Origin: Microbacterium halotolerans
GTDB lineage: Bacteria > Actinomycetota > Actinomycetes > Actinomycetales > Microbacteriaceae
Assembly (NCBI RefSeq): GCF_003569805.1
Contig: NZ_KZ984054.1
Span: forward strand, 62,001 to 126,000
Reading direction: 5' to 3'
Length of the DNA: 64,000 nt
Within the stretch, counting starts at the first letter, position 1; each line of letters begins with the position of its first letter. The notes below the pieces were generated by a model, which worked only from the letters and a program-made list of their open reading frames with translations, made no database searches and had not been told where the DNA came from. The translations under genes and the position numbers were made by a program. Positions 18,176-27,503 of this stretch are shown in pieces.

Positions 18176-18430
18176 ACGGCAGCGGTCGCCTGTTCTACGA
18201 GGCGGCGAGTGTTCTACGACGTGCCCATGTTTGGAGTTACGTTGAGACGAACACTAGAGTGAGTGTACTGACTGCGCGATGAGTCGGACGACGAAGCCGA
18301 TCGGTTCATCGCGGCATCTCACCGTGCAGGCCGCCGCTTCCCGGAACGGGAACGTCGCCGTCTGCCTCGAGCCTGCGGCGAGTCCTACGCACGCCGCTTC
18401 CGACCACACGATTCAGCAAGGAACCGGACT
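18176..18430 (+). promoter_or_regulatory. promoter and long leader of the metal ABC operon
   Basis: No gene is seen here. A promoter-like pair, TTGGAG at 18231-18236 and TAGAGT at 18255-18260 with 18 bases between, would start transcription near 18267 and leave an untranslated leader of about 160 bases before the ATG at 18431. An AAGGAA ribosome site lies about 10 bases before that ATG. I could not identify a known riboswitch or a clear DtxR/MntR box. Confidence 0.4.
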
Positions 18431-19375
18431 ATGCTCCACACCCGCACACGCCTCTTTCGCCGCATGATGTCGTTGTCGGCCGCAATCTCGCTCACGATCA
18501 CCCTCGCAGCGTGCAGCAGCGCGGACGACGGCGACATAGGCGCCGAGGATGACCGATCCGTGGTTCTGACGACGTTCACCGTGCTCGCCGACATCGCGCA
18601 GAACGTCGCCGGTGATCACCTGGCGGTCGAGTCGATCACCAAAGTCGGGGCAGAGATCCATGGGTACGAACCGACGCCAGGCGATATCGCGAAGGCCTCG
18701 GAAGCGGAACTCATCCTGGACAACGGGTTGAACCTCGAGCTCTGGTTCGAGCAGTTCGTGGAATCCGTCGATGTGCCGCACGTCGTCGTCTCAGACGGGG
18801 TCGAGGTCATGGACATCACGGAAGATTCCTACGCGGGCAAACCGAACCCTCACGCGTGGATGAGCCCGGTGAACGTGCAGATCTATGTCGACAATATGGT
18901 CGATGCGTTCAGCGACCTGACACCGGAGCACGCTGCTGACTTCGAGGCGAACGGAGATGCCTACAAGGCGGAGCTGCAGGATATCCAGGACGAACTGGTG
19001 TCTGAGCTCTCGGCGCTTCCCGAGAACGAGCGGGCGCTTGTGACCTGTGAAGGAGCGTTCTCCTACCTCGCCCGCGACGCCGGGCTGAGCGAGCAGTACA
19101 TCTGGGCGGTCAACGCGGAGTCCCAGGCCACCCCGCAGCAGATCGCGGGCACGATCGAGTTCGTGAACGAGAACGACGTGCCGGCGGTGTTCTGCGAGTC
19201 CACTGTCTCAGACAAGCCGGTGAGGCAAGTCATCGACGCCACCGACTCCGTCTTCGGCGGCACGCTCTACGTCGACTCCCTCTCCGCGGACGACGGCCCA
19301 GTGCCCACGTACCTCGACCTCATCCGCTACGACTCGACCACGATCATCGACGCTCTCACCGGAGACGCGTCATGA
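18431..19375 (+). CDS. manganese/zinc ABC transporter substrate-binding lipoprotein
   Basis: This is a 314-residue cluster A-I metal-binding protein (PsaA/SitA/TroA/ZnuA group) with a lipobox ending at LAACS. Four metal ligands can be picked out by comparison with PsaA: His in EIHGYEPTPGD, His in GKPNPHAWMSP, Glu in VTCEGAFSYLA and Asp in YVDSLS. The His-His-Glu-Asp set fits the manganese/iron type better than ZnuA, which has a third His and an acidic loop. The stop overlaps the ATPase start by 4 bases, and a DtxR/MntR-type gene lies at the other end of the operon, supporting manganese or iron. Confidence 0.9.
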   Translation: MLHTRTRLFRRMMSLSAAISLTITLAACSSADDGDIGAEDDRSVVLTTFTVLADIAQNVAGDHLAVESITKVGAEIHGYEPTPGDIAKASEAELILDNGLNLELWFEQFVESVDVPHVVVSDGVEVMDITEDSYAGKPNPHAWMSPVNVQIYVDNMVDAFSDLTPEHAADFEANGDAYKAELQDIQDELVSELSALPENERALVTCEGAFSYLARDAGLSEQYIWAVNAESQATPQQIAGTIEFVNENDVPAVFCESTVSDKPVRQVIDATDSVFGGTLYVDSLSADDGPVPTYLDLIRYDSTTIIDALTGDAS

Positions 19376-20112
19376 CCGTCGCGATCGAAGTCGCCGGCGT
19401 CACCGTTCGCTACGGCGACGTCGTCGCCCTCGACAACGTCTCGCTGGCCGTCGAACCAGGAAGGGTGACCGGGCTGATCGGTATGAACGGCTCTGGAAAG
19501 TCCACCCTGTTCAGGGCCGTCATGGGGTTGGTGCGCCCGGATCGGGGCCGTGTGCTGCTCGATGGCGCTGACCCTGTACGGGCGCGTAGAAGAGGTGCTG
19601 TCGGCTATGTGCCGCAGAGCGAGGACGTCGATTGGTCCTTTCCCGTCGCGGTGCGCGACGTGGTGATGATGGGCCGCTATGGGCATCAGGGCGCCACGCG
19701 CCGAGCACGGCCGGCCGACCATGCCGCAGTCGAGGAGGCGCTGGAACGGGTGGAGCTGTCCGCGTATGCCGAGCGGCAGATCGGGCAGCTCTCCGGTGGG
19801 CAGAAGAAGCGTGCATTCGTCGCCCGCGGCATAGCGCAGGGCGCCGGCGTCATCCTCCTCGATGAGCCGTTCGCCGGCGTGGACAAGCGCTCAGAGGCAA
19901 CCATCGTCCGGCTCCTGCGCGAGCTCGCAGCCGACGGCCGCACGATCCTCGTCTCCACCCACGACCTGCACGCTCTGCCGCAGCTCGCCGACGAAGCCGT
20001 TCTTCTGCTGCGAAAGGTGCTCTTCCACGGCTCGGTCGCCGATGCGCTCAGTGCGGAGAACCTCGCTCTCGCCTTCGGGCTCGACGTCCTCGATCAGAAC
20101 AGCGCCGCATGA
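19372..20112 (+). CDS. metal ABC transporter ATP-binding protein
   Basis: This is a 246-residue ATPase with Walker A GMNGSGKS, signature LSGGQKKR and Walker B VILLDEPF, then a switch histidine in STHDLH. It closely follows the PsaB/MntB/SitB pattern, including DWSFPVAVRDVVMMGRYG. It overlaps the binding-protein gene upstream and the permease gene downstream by 4 bases each, giving a coupled three-gene importer. Confidence 0.94.
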   Translation: MTVAIEVAGVTVRYGDVVALDNVSLAVEPGRVTGLIGMNGSGKSTLFRAVMGLVRPDRGRVLLDGADPVRARRRGAVGYVPQSEDVDWSFPVAVRDVVMMGRYGHQGATRRARPADHAAVEEALERVELSAYAERQIGQLSGGQKKRAFVARGIAQGAGVILLDEPFAGVDKRSEATIVRLLRELAADGRTILVSTHDLHALPQLADEAVLLLRKVLFHGSVADALSAENLALAFGLDVLDQNSAA

Positions 20113-20978
20113 GCCTCCTCGGCCTCATCCTCGAACCCCTCCAGTACGACTTCATGGTGCGCGCGCTGGTCACGACCGTGATCGCCGCGATCGTGTGCGC
20201 GCTGCTGTCGTGCTGGCTCGTCCTCGTCGGCTGGTCGCTCATGGGCGACGCCGTCTCGCACGCCGTGCTCCCCGGCGTGGTCATCGCCTACATCCTCGGC
20301 GCTCCGTTCGCTATCGGCGCGCTCGTGTTCGGGCTCCTGGCGGTGGCACTCATCGGCGCGATCCGCGGTACCAGCAGAGTGAAGGAGGACGCGGCGATCG
20401 GCATCGTGTTCACCACGCTGTTCGCGTTCGGGCTCGTGCTCATCTCGGTGACTCCGAGCCAGACCGACCTGAACCACATCATCTTCGGCAACGTCCTCGG
20501 AGTGTCCACCGGTGACCTGACCCAGATCGGCGTCCTCGCCGCCGTCGCCTTCGTCATACTCGTCCTCAAACGACGCGACCTGACCCTGTACGCCTTCGAT
20601 TCGACCCACGCACACGCCATCGGGCTCAGCCCCCGGTTCCTCGGAGCTCTCCTGCTCGGACTGCTCGCGCTCACCGCGGTCGTCGCGCTTCAGGTCGTCG
20701 GCGTCATCCTCGTTGTCGCCATGCTCATCATCCCCGGTGCCACTGCCCATCTGCTCACCGACCGGTTCGGGCGGATGCTTCTCATCGCGCCCGCGATGTC
20801 CGCGCTCTCCTCCGTCGTCGGCATCTATCTCAGCTACTGGATCGATGCCTCATCCGGTGGACTCGTGGTGGTCGTCCAAGGCATCGTGTTCGCCCTCGTG
20901 TACCTCTTCAGTCCTCGTCACGGCCTGATCGGCGCTCGTATCGAATCCAGACACCGTCGGATCGCAGCTGCGCACTAG
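20109..20978 (+). CDS. metal ABC transporter permease
   Basis: This is a 289-residue membrane protein with eight or nine helices, of the PsaC/MntC/ZnuB (ABC-3) family. The helix-end motif SWSLMGD-like segment (here GWSLMGDAVSHAVLPGVV) and QVVGVILVVAMLIIPGATA are diagnostic. It forms the channel for the substrate-binding protein and ATPase encoded just upstream. The stop is followed after 52 bases by the convergent regulator gene. Confidence 0.93.
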   Translation: MSLLGLILEPLQYDFMVRALVTTVIAAIVCALLSCWLVLVGWSLMGDAVSHAVLPGVVIAYILGAPFAIGALVFGLLAVALIGAIRGTSRVKEDAAIGIVFTTLFAFGLVLISVTPSQTDLNHIIFGNVLGVSTGDLTQIGVLAAVAFVILVLKRRDLTLYAFDSTHAHAIGLSPRFLGALLLGLLALTAVVALQVVGVILVVAMLIIPGATAHLLTDRFGRMLLIAPAMSALSSVVGIYLSYWIDASSGGLVVVVQGIVFALVYLFSPRHGLIGARIESRHRRIAAAH

Positions 20979-21030
20979 GTGATTGATTGTGAGGCACACC
21001 CTAGGAATCGATGTGTCCGGATGCAGCGCT

Positions 21031-21729
21031 TCAGGCGATCTCGACCGCTCGCCCGGCCGATGCGGACACGTAGAGAGCATCTGTTGCCGACCGGCCCAGG
21101 GGGAGCGAGTCCTCTGTTCCTTCCACCCGCACATCCAGCGCATCCGAATACGGCGAACTCTCGCTGGTCGTCAGGGTCGCCCCGATGACGATGCCATGAC
21201 CCTCGAAGAACTGCAGCAGCGCAGAATCCGAGTCTGAGATGCGCTCGACGACGACCGTTGCATCGGCGCCGACGTCCGTCAGCTGCTTGGCGTCCGGGAT
21301 GTTCACCGTGCCATCCGACGATGGAATCGGATCGCCGTGCGGATCGCGAGTAGGGAACTCCAAGAACCTATCGATTCGATCGATCATGAAGTCCGATACC
21401 GCGTGTTCGAGGTTCTCCGCCTCATCGTGCACTTGATCCCACGAATAGCCCAGAACATGGACGAGGAACGACTCGATCAGTCGGTGCCGCCGCACCATCG
21501 CCAACGCGAAGGCGCGCCCCGTCGCGGTGAGCTCGACCGTGCCGTACGGGGCATGATCCACCAGTCCCTGGCTCGACATCTTTCGGACGGCGTCTGAGAC
21601 CGACGAGAGCTTCAAGCCTGTGCGCTCTGCGATGAGCGTGGGAGTGACCGGCCAAGACGACCACTCCGTCAGGCCCCACACCGCCTTCAGATAGTTCTGT
21701 GTGCTCGGCGACAACTCAGACACGGACAT
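21031..21729 (-). CDS. DtxR/MntR-family metal-dependent repressor
   Basis: This is a 232-residue regulator. The N-terminal winged helix (about 1-65, SPSTQNYLKAVWGLTEW with reader helix TGLKLSSVSDAVRKM) is followed by a dimerisation and metal-binding domain (HRLIESFLVHVLG, DEAENLEHAVSDFMIDRID) with the expected Glu and His positions. A C-terminal FeoA/SH3-like domain follows (about 150-232). Length and plan resemble DtxR/IdeR more than short MntR, so the co-repressor may be Mn or Fe. Its convergent position next to the importer suggests that it represses that operon when metal is plentiful. Confidence 0.9.
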   Translation of the reverse strand: MSVSELSPSTQNYLKAVWGLTEWSSWPVTPTLIAERTGLKLSSVSDAVRKMSSQGLVDHAPYGTVELTATGRAFALAMVRRHRLIESFLVHVLGYSWDQVHDEAENLEHAVSDFMIDRIDRFLEFPTRDPHGDPIPSSDGTVNIPDAKQLTDVGADATVVVERISDSDSALLQFFEGHGIVIGATLTTSESSPYSDALDVRVEGTEDSLPLGRSATDALYVSASAGRAVEIA

Positions 21730-21735
21730 GCGCTC

Positions 21736-21741
21736 ATCGTA
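21736..21741 (-). promoter_or_regulatory. -10 element of the DtxR/MntR gene (leaderless type)
   Basis: On the minus strand TACGAT ends 6 bases before the ATG at 21729. Confidence 0.55.
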
Positions 21742-21831
21742 CTGCCGAAGTTCTGACTACGTGCCGACCAATGGGGCGGTCGCGGTCTCGGGGATCTCGG
21801 GTTGCGACGGCACGCCGCCGACCCTCTCCAC

Positions 21832-21837
21832 TACACT
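21832..21837 (+). promoter_or_regulatory. possible -10 element upstream of the BCCT gene
   Basis: TACACT lies 7 bases before an in-frame GTG at 21845, and 178 bases before the preferred start at 22016. It may either drive a leaderless longer form or provide a leader for the 22016 start. Confidence 0.35.
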
Positions 21838-22015
21838 GTCGCGAGTGCCTTTTCGGGGTCGTGCGCTCGCGCAACGGATTCGAAGGGGTGGAGCGTCGAC
21901 GCGAGACGCGCCGGCAGCCGCATGCTATGTTGCGGCTGAACGCCCGGTCGCACCTGCCGCGCCCGTACCGGGGCGTGGCACTGCGTCCGGTCGCCCAACG
22001 ACGAGAGGAAGCAGT

Positions 22016-23920
22016 GTGAGTTCCGCAACCGGCGAGAACGAGAGTACGGACGAGTACGGCGACGAGCTCGCCACGCACGTCAATCCGATCAGCGGTGCGG
22101 AGTTCGAAGAGAACCCGGCCATCGATATGGTGCCGAAAGAGCACTACATCGCGGAGGAGGACACCGACGACGAGATCACCGAGAAGCTTCGACGGCAGGG
22201 TGTGAAGATCGGCAGGGGGCTCATCGCTCCACGCGTGTTCTGGCCGTCGATCATCGTGATCGTCGCCGTCACCGTCATCGCCATCATCTGGCCGCAGGGC
22301 TCGGCCGATGCGTTCAGCGCAGTCCAGGGGTGGATCGTCGCGGACCTGAGCTGGTTCTACATGCTCGTGGTCGGTGCGTTCATCGTGTTCGCAGTCGTCA
22401 TCGCCCTCTCGAAGTACGGCAGCATCAAACTCGGTCGTGAGCAGGACAAGCCGGAGTTCAGCGTGATGTCGTGGTTCACGATGCTGTTCTCCGCAGGTAT
22501 GGGGATCGGCCTGATCTTCTACGGCGTCGGCGAGCCGGTGAAGTTCGCCACAGTCGACCCGAAGCCGGGCGTCGACATGGCGGGACCCGAGGGTGCTCCT
22601 TTGGCGATGGCGCAGACCTTCATGCACTGGGGTCTGCACCCGTGGGCGATCTACGCCGTCATCGGCCTCGCGCTCGCGTTCGCCATCCACCGACGCGGTC
22701 GGCCCGTCTCCATCCGGTGGGCGCTCGAGCCGCTCTTCGGTGAGCGGGTGAAGGGCTGGATCGGCGACGTCATCGACGTGCTGGCCATCTTCGGCACGGT
22801 CTTCGGCGTCGCCACCTCGCTCGGGCTCGGCGTGCAGCAGATCGCGACGGGCATGCGGGAAGTCGGCATCATCGACGGCTTCGACACCACGCTGCTGGTC
22901 ATCCTCATCGTCGTCATCACCTTCCTCGCCACGTTCTCCGTGGTCAGCGGTGTCGGTGCGGGCATCAAATGGCTGTCGAACATCAACATCTCGCTCGCAG
23001 GCATCCTGCTGGTGACGATGCTGGTGCTGGGTCCGACGCTGTTCATCTTCGACACCCTCGTGCAGTCGCTCGGCGCGTACTTCGCGAACATCATGCAGAT
23101 GACCGTCGACGTCGGAGCCTTCCAGGGCGATGCCGCACTCGACTGGCTCGCCGGAAACACGATCTTCTACTGGGGCTGGTGGATCGCCTGGGCGCCCTTC
23201 GTCGGCGTCTTCATCGCGCGCATCTCGCGCGGACGCACCGTGCGCCAGTTCATCGCGGGTGTGCTGCTCGTGCCGACCATCGTCGGATTCATCTGGTTCG
23301 CTGTGATGGGCGGCTCCGGTCTGTTCCGCGAGTTCTTCACGGACAACTCTCTGGTCGACCCGGAGTCGGGCGCAGTGGAGCCGGAGGGGTCGCTGTTCGC
23401 CGTACTCGGCGACCTGCCCCTCGGCCAGATTCTCTCGGTCATGACGATCATCATCGTTGCGCTGTTCTTCATCACCTCGTCGGACTCCGGCTCGCTTGTG
23501 GTCGACATGCTCTCCTCCGGCGGGCACCCGAACCCACCGGTCTGGTCGCGTGTGCTGTGGGCGTTCCTCGAGGGCGCGCTCGCGATCGCGCTGATGATCG
23601 CCGGCGGGCTCTCGACCCTGCAGACCGGCTCGCTGATCACCGCGGTGCCGTTCAGCATCATCCTGATACTGATGTGCATCGCCACCGTCAGAGCCTTCCG
23701 CTACGAGCACGTGCAGCAGCAGCACATCGAGAGCGTCGAGCGTCTCGAGCGCATCTCCGAGCACCTCACCGAGGAGATCGGGCAGTCGCTGACCGACGAT
23801 CCCGCCGTGCGTGAGTACGTCGATGACCGGATCGATTACCGGTTGTCCCGCACCCGCGGCCTTCGACGGCCGGGGACGGGGGAGAAGCCGGCGCAGCCGC
23901 GTCCCCGCGGCGAACGGTAG
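22016..23920 (+). CDS. BCCT-family glycine betaine/choline/carnitine transporter
   Basis: This is a 634-residue secondary transporter with about twelve helices, an acidic N-terminal tail of some 75 residues and a basic, arginine-rich C-terminal tail. The latter is the feature that senses osmotic stress in BetP. Core motifs include FSAGMGIGLIFYGVGEPVKF, HWGLHPWAIYAVIGLALA and FFITSSDSGSLVVDMLS. GTG 22016 was chosen because GAGAGGA lies 7 bases upstream. An in-frame GTG at 21845 would add 57 arginine/alanine-rich residues and has its own -10 hexamer, so a longer form cannot be excluded. Sodium-coupled uptake of betaine-like osmolytes is expected. Confidence 0.92.
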   Translation: MSSATGENESTDEYGDELATHVNPISGAEFEENPAIDMVPKEHYIAEEDTDDEITEKLRRQGVKIGRGLIAPRVFWPSIIVIVAVTVIAIIWPQGSADAFSAVQGWIVADLSWFYMLVVGAFIVFAVVIALSKYGSIKLGREQDKPEFSVMSWFTMLFSAGMGIGLIFYGVGEPVKFATVDPKPGVDMAGPEGAPLAMAQTFMHWGLHPWAIYAVIGLALAFAIHRRGRPVSIRWALEPLFGERVKGWIGDVIDVLAIFGTVFGVATSLGLGVQQIATGMREVGIIDGFDTTLLVILIVVITFLATFSVVSGVGAGIKWLSNINISLAGILLVTMLVLGPTLFIFDTLVQSLGAYFANIMQMTVDVGAFQGDAALDWLAGNTIFYWGWWIAWAPFVGVFIARISRGRTVRQFIAGVLLVPTIVGFIWFAVMGGSGLFREFFTDNSLVDPESGAVEPEGSLFAVLGDLPLGQILSVMTIIIVALFFITSSDSGSLVVDMLSSGGHPNPPVWSRVLWAFLEGALAIALMIAGGLSTLQTGSLITAVPFSIILILMCIATVRAFRYEHVQQQHIESVERLERISEHLTEEIGQSLTDDPAVREYVDDRIDYRLSRTRGLRRPGTGEKPAQPRPRGER

Positions 23921-23929
23921 GCATCACAG

Positions 23930-23978
23930 CACGCGAACGGCTCGCGGGTCCCTCTGGGATCCGCGAGCCGTTCGCGTG
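23930..23978. terminator. strong hairpin between the BCCT gene and pgi
   Basis: A perfect 18-bp inverted repeat (23930-23947 with 23961-23978) has a TCCC/GGGA inner stem in its loop. It separates two convergent genes and probably ends transcription from both sides. Confidence 0.75.
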
Positions 23979-24022
23979 GAGGTCGACGGCGGGTTCATAC
24001 CGTCGGGCCCGTTGTCAGATGT

Positions 24023-25699
24023 CTACGCTGTGCGGTGCTGCTGGTAGTAGGCGAGCAGGGCCTGCGTCGAGGCGTCCTGTGCCTTCAGAGCGGTGCGGTC
24101 GCCTTCGATTGCGGGGGCGATCTGCAGGGCGAGCTGCTTGCCCAGCTCGACGCCCCACTGGTCGAAGGAGTTGATGCCCCAGATCACGCCCTGTGTGAAC
24201 GTGATGTGCTCGTACAGCGCGATGAGCTGGCCGAGCACGGCGGGGGTGAGCGCCGGTGCGAAGATCGATGTCGTCGGCCGGTTGCCCTCGAAGGTGCGGG
24301 CGGCGACCAGCGGACCGGTCGTGCCTTCCGCTTCGACCTCTGCGGCTGTCTTGCCGAACGCGAGCGCCTTGGTCTGTGCGAGGAAGTTCGCCAGGAACAG
24401 GCCGTGCACGTCGCGCTCGCCGTCCTTCAGCGGGTGCGCAGGGTTCACGAACGCGATGAAATCGGCGGGGATGAGGCGAGTGCCCTGGTGGATGAGCTGG
24501 TAGAAGGCGTGCTGGCCGTTCGTGCCGGGCTCGCCCCAGAACACTTCGCCGGTGTCGGTGGTGACGGGGGTGCCGTCCCAGCGCACCGATTTGCCGTTCG
24601 ACTCCATCGTGAGCTGCTGCAGATAGGCGGCGAAGCGGCTGAGCTGCTGGGCGTACGGCAGTACGGCGTGCGACTGCGAACCGAGGAAGTTCGTGTACCA
24701 GACGTTGAGCAGACCCATCAGCACGGGAACGTTCTTCTCCAGCGGCGTGGTGCGCACATGCTCGTCGACGGCATGGAACCCGGCGAGCAGCTCGCGGAAG
24801 GCCGGGGGGCCGAACACGATCGCCAGCGAGGTGCCGATGGACGAGTCGACCGAGTACCGTCCGCCCACCCAGTCCCAGAATCCGAACGCATTCTCGGTGT
24901 CGATGCCGAACTCGGCGACCTTGTCGAGGGCGGTCGATACGGCGATGAAGTGGCGCGCGACAGCCTCGTCCTTCGCCTCGTCGTCGCCGTCGATCACGCC
25001 GCGCTCGGCGAGCTGCGTCCACAGCCAGTCCCGTGCCAGGCGCGCGTTGGTCAGGGTCTCGAGCGTCGTGAACGTCTTCGACGCGACGATGAACAGCGTC
25101 GTCTCCGGGTCGAGGTCCGCGATCTTCTGTGCGAGGTCGGTGGGGTCGATGTTCGAGACGAAGCGTGCCTCGATCCCCGCGTCCGCGTAGGGACGAAGTG
25201 CCTCGTACACCATCACAGGGCCGAGGTCGCTGCCGCCGATGCCGATGTTGACGACGTGCGTGACCCGCTTGCCCGTCATGCCGACCCACTCGCCGCTGCG
25301 CACGCGGTCAGCGAAGGCCGACACCCGTGCGAGAACCTCCTGCACGTCATCGTCGATGCTCTGTCCGTCGACGACGAGGGAGCCGCCTGCGGGGCGGCGC
25401 AGCGCGGTGTGCAGCACCGCACGGTCCTCGGTGGTGTTGATGTGCTCGCCCGCGAGCATGGCCGAGTAGCGCTCGGCGACACCCGTCTCATCTGCCAGCT
25501 TCACGAGCGAGGCGAGGATCTCGTCGGTGATGAGGTTCTTCGACAGATCGACGCGCAGGTCGGCGAGGTCGAGGCTGAGCCGTTCGGCGCGCTCGGAGTC
25601 CTGCGCGAACCAGCCGCGCAGATCGGGAGTGAGGGCGTCGCGGTGAGCGGCGAGCTCCGCCCAGGCGGTGGTGGTCGTGGGATCGACGGGAGCAGTCAT
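24023..25699 (-). CDS. pgi: glucose-6-phosphate isomerase
   Basis: This is a 558-residue enzyme of the large PGI family, interconverting glucose 6-phosphate and fructose 6-phosphate. Visible hallmarks are [31 protein letters not shown], the signature around the catalytic Glu in [18 protein letters not shown], and [19 protein letters not shown]. Length is normal. It stands alone; the start has a TAGGTT -10 hexamer 6 bases upstream and no ribosome site. Several long frames on the opposite strand here are shadows. Confidence 0.97.
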   Translation of the reverse strand: MTAPVDPTTTTAWAELAAHRDALTPDLRGWFAQDSERAERLSLDLADLRVDLSKNLITDEILASLVKLADETGVAERYSAMLAGEHINTTEDRAVLHTALRRPAGGSLVVDGQSIDDDVQEVLARVSAFADRVRSGEWVGMTGKRVTHVVNIGIGGSDLGPVMVYEALRPYADAGIEARFVSNIDPTDLAQKIADLDPETTLFIVASKTFTTLETLTNARLARDWLWTQLAERGVIDGDDEAKDEAVARHFIAVSTALDKVAEFGIDTENAFGFWDWVGGRYSVDSSIGTSLAIVFGPPAFRELLAGFHAVDEHVRTTPLEKNVPVLMGLLNVWYTNFLGSQSHAVLPYAQQLSRFAAYLQQLTMESNGKSVRWDGTPVTTDTGEVFWGEPGTNGQHAFYQLIHQGTRLIPADFIAFVNPAHPLKDGERDVHGLFLANFLAQTKALAFGKTAAEVEAEGTTGPLVAARTFEGNRPTTSIFAPALTPAVLGQLIALYEHITFTQGVIWGINSFDQWGVELGKQLALQIAPAIEGDRTALKAQDASTQALLAYYQQHRTA

Positions 25700-25705
25700 A
25701 CCTCA

Positions 25706-25711
25706 AACCTA
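25706..25711 (-). promoter_or_regulatory. -10 element of pgi (leaderless type)
   Basis: On the minus strand TAGGTT ends 6 bases before the ATG at 25699. Confidence 0.5.
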
Positions 25712-25837
25712 CCGAGCACAGCGCCCTTGCGGCACACGATTTCGCCGCGTGCCTCTTCTCTCACAAGGCCGTGATGCGTGTCGCGAGGTCGGAGTCGCCT
25801 ACTCTGGTGAGATCGGTTATCACGAATGGGGGTCCGG

Positions 25838-26845
25838 ATGAGCGTGCCGGTCATCGCTCTGACGGGGCCGCTGGGAGCGGGCAAGACGACGGTGCTCAAC
25901 CATCTGCTCGCGGCTCCCGGTGCTCGCGTCGGTGTGGTCATCAACGATTTCGGAGCGATCAACGTCGACGCGGGGCTGGTGGTCGGTCAGGTCGACGAGG
26001 CCGCGTCGATTGCCGGCGGCTGCGTGTGCTGCATGCCTGATGCCGGCGGTCTCGACGAGGCGCTCGACACGCTCACCGATCCGAGGCTGCGTCTCGATGC
26101 AGTCATCGTGGAGGCCAGCGGCGTGGCGGAGCCTGTCGCACTGGCCAGGCTCATCCGGTTCAGCGGAGCGGACCGTGCCCGTCTCGGGGGAGTGGTCGAG
26201 ATCGTCGACGCCGTCGAGCACGAGCGCTCGGTCGAGGTGGGACTCGTCGCGCCGGCGCGCTACGCCGCCGCCACTCTCGCGGTCGTGAACAAGCTCGACC
26301 TGGTGCCGGACGCCGAGCGTGCAGAGCGAGAAGCCGCGCTCGGTGCGATGATCCGCGAGCATAACCCTGCGGTCGAGGTGGTGCCAGCCGAGCGCGGTGC
26401 GATCGACCCCGCTCTCGTCTTCGACATCGCGGGAGAGGACGACCCGCTGGACCAGCTGCCGATTTCGCAGCTGCTGCGGGAGGAGATCGCTGCCGAGTCG
26501 GCGCACACGCACGCAGACTCGGTCGGCGGCGTCGCAGACGGACCAGTCGACCCCGGTGCGCTGATCGAACTGCTCGAGAACCCGCCGGCCGGGGCGTATC
26601 GGATCAAGGGCACGGTGCCGGTGCGCACCGCCCGCGGTCAGCGGATCTGCACGGTGCATCGCGTCGGACGATCGGTGCACGTCGAGAAGGCTCCGGTCGG
26701 GCGTGCAGCGGATGGCCTCGTGGTGATCGGCATGCGCCTCGATGCCACGGTGCGGGAACGCATCGCCGAGGTGCTCCGGCCCGCCGCAGCGCCATCATCG
26801 GAGGGTCTGCGCCGTCTCGAGCGCTACCAGCGCCTGAGCAGGTAA
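25838..26845 (+). CDS. CobW/G3E-family GTPase (COG0523 metallochaperone)
   Basis: This is a 335-residue GTPase with Walker A GPLGAGKT at 10-17, the family metal site G-C-V-C-C at 61-65 (the CXCC motif), the acidic EASGVAEP switch segment, and NKLD for guanine recognition. A CobW C-terminal domain begins at about 250. Such proteins load zinc, cobalt or iron into client enzymes. ATG 25838 is preferred to 25826 since the GGGGG stretch lies between them at good spacing. No zur box, cobalamin gene or obvious client is adjacent, so the metal remains open. Confidence 0.88.
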   Translation: MSVPVIALTGPLGAGKTTVLNHLLAAPGARVGVVINDFGAINVDAGLVVGQVDEAASIAGGCVCCMPDAGGLDEALDTLTDPRLRLDAVIVEASGVAEPVALARLIRFSGADRARLGGVVEIVDAVEHERSVEVGLVAPARYAAATLAVVNKLDLVPDAERAEREAALGAMIREHNPAVEVVPAERGAIDPALVFDIAGEDDPLDQLPISQLLREEIAAESAHTHADSVGGVADGPVDPGALIELLENPPAGAYRIKGTVPVRTARGQRICTVHRVGRSVHVEKAPVGRAADGLVVIGMRLDATVRERIAEVLRPAAAPSSEGLRRLERYQRLSR

Positions 26846-26902
26846 GCAGAGGCTCACAGCGAACCCGCGTGCGGATCCGGCGCCCGTCCCATCCGGAGCG
26901 CG

Positions 26903-26908
26903 TACCGT
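26903..26908 (+). promoter_or_regulatory. -10 element of the flavin reductase gene (leaderless type)
   Basis: TACCGT ends 6 bases before ATG 26915, with no ribosome site in between. Confidence 0.5.
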
Positions 26909-26914
26909 CGAAGT

Positions 26915-27421
26915 ATGCAGTCGAATGAAGCAGAACTGGGCGACGCGTTCAAGACCGTGTTCCGGACGCACCCGGCGGCCGTCACCATCGTGACGGCGAG
27001 CACCCCATCCGGTCCCGTCGGTCTGACGGCGTCGAGCGTGAGCTCGGTGGCCGCCGTGCCCCCCGCCGTGTCGTTCTCCGTCACCCGCGCCACCGGAACG
27101 GCCGGCGCGATCCTGGAGGCGGACAACCTCTCGATCCACTTCCTCACCGATGAGCACGTCGAGACGGCGCTTGCCTTCGCCGTCTCGGGCAGGGAACGCT
27201 TCACCGCCGAGCAGGGCTGGACCTTCGACGAAAACGGCAACGCGACGCTCGCCGGTGCCCGTGCGACGCTGCGCGGGCGGATCCGCGACAGCATCAGGGT
27301 GTCGGACTCCTCGCTGGTGATCGCCGACATCGTCGAGGTGTGTCCAGCGGAGGCCGGCGCACCGCTGCTGTACGAGAACCGCACCTTCTTCCGCTTCGAT
27401 CCGAACGGTGCGGCGCTCTGA
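26915..27421 (+). CDS. flavin reductase-like FMN-binding split-barrel protein
   Basis: This is a 168-residue protein of the HpaC/flavin reductase family. The FMN-binding strand pattern HPAAVTIVTASTPSGPVGLTA with SSVSSVAAVPPAVSF and the late segment PLLYENRTFFRFD are characteristic. Such proteins supply reduced flavin to a partner monooxygenase or act alone. No monooxygenase is next to it, and the only flavin enzyme nearby in the window is the broken one at 13200. Its partner therefore cannot be named. Confidence 0.9.
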   Translation: MQSNEAELGDAFKTVFRTHPAAVTIVTASTPSGPVGLTASSVSSVAAVPPAVSFSVTRATGTAGAILEADNLSIHFLTDEHVETALAFAVSGRERFTAEQGWTFDENGNATLAGARATLRGRIRDSIRVSDSSLVIADIVEVCPAEAGAPLLYENRTFFRFDPNGAAL

Positions 27422-27464
27422 CGAGCGTTCAGGAACCTCATAGCGAGAAGATCCGCAACACCGG

Positions 27465-27493
27465 GTGACAGGATGCCCAGGCCTCGCTAGCGT
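27465..27493 (+). promoter_or_regulatory. promoter upstream of the tRNA-like element
   Basis: GTGACA (27465-27470) and TAGCGT (27488-27493) are separated by 17 bases, close to the ideal sigma-70-type layout. The expected start near 27500 is only a few bases before the tRNA-like sequence. No protein start follows at suitable distance. Confidence 0.55.
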
Positions 27494-27503
27494 GGAAGCG
27501 TCG

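Noticed and set aside
20990..21015. A DtxR/iron-box-like sequence (GAGGCACACCCTAG) near the metal operon
   Set aside because: Symmetry is weak and it lies between convergent 3' ends, not at a promoter.
21734..23764. 676-codon minus-strand frame over the BCCT gene
   Set aside because: Its product is an Asp/Glu/Arg/His-rich shadow of hydrophobic codons; the transporter reading is unambiguous.
24035..25774. Long plus-strand frame over pgi
   Set aside because: It encodes no recognisable domain and mirrors the codons of pgi, which is complete on the minus strand.
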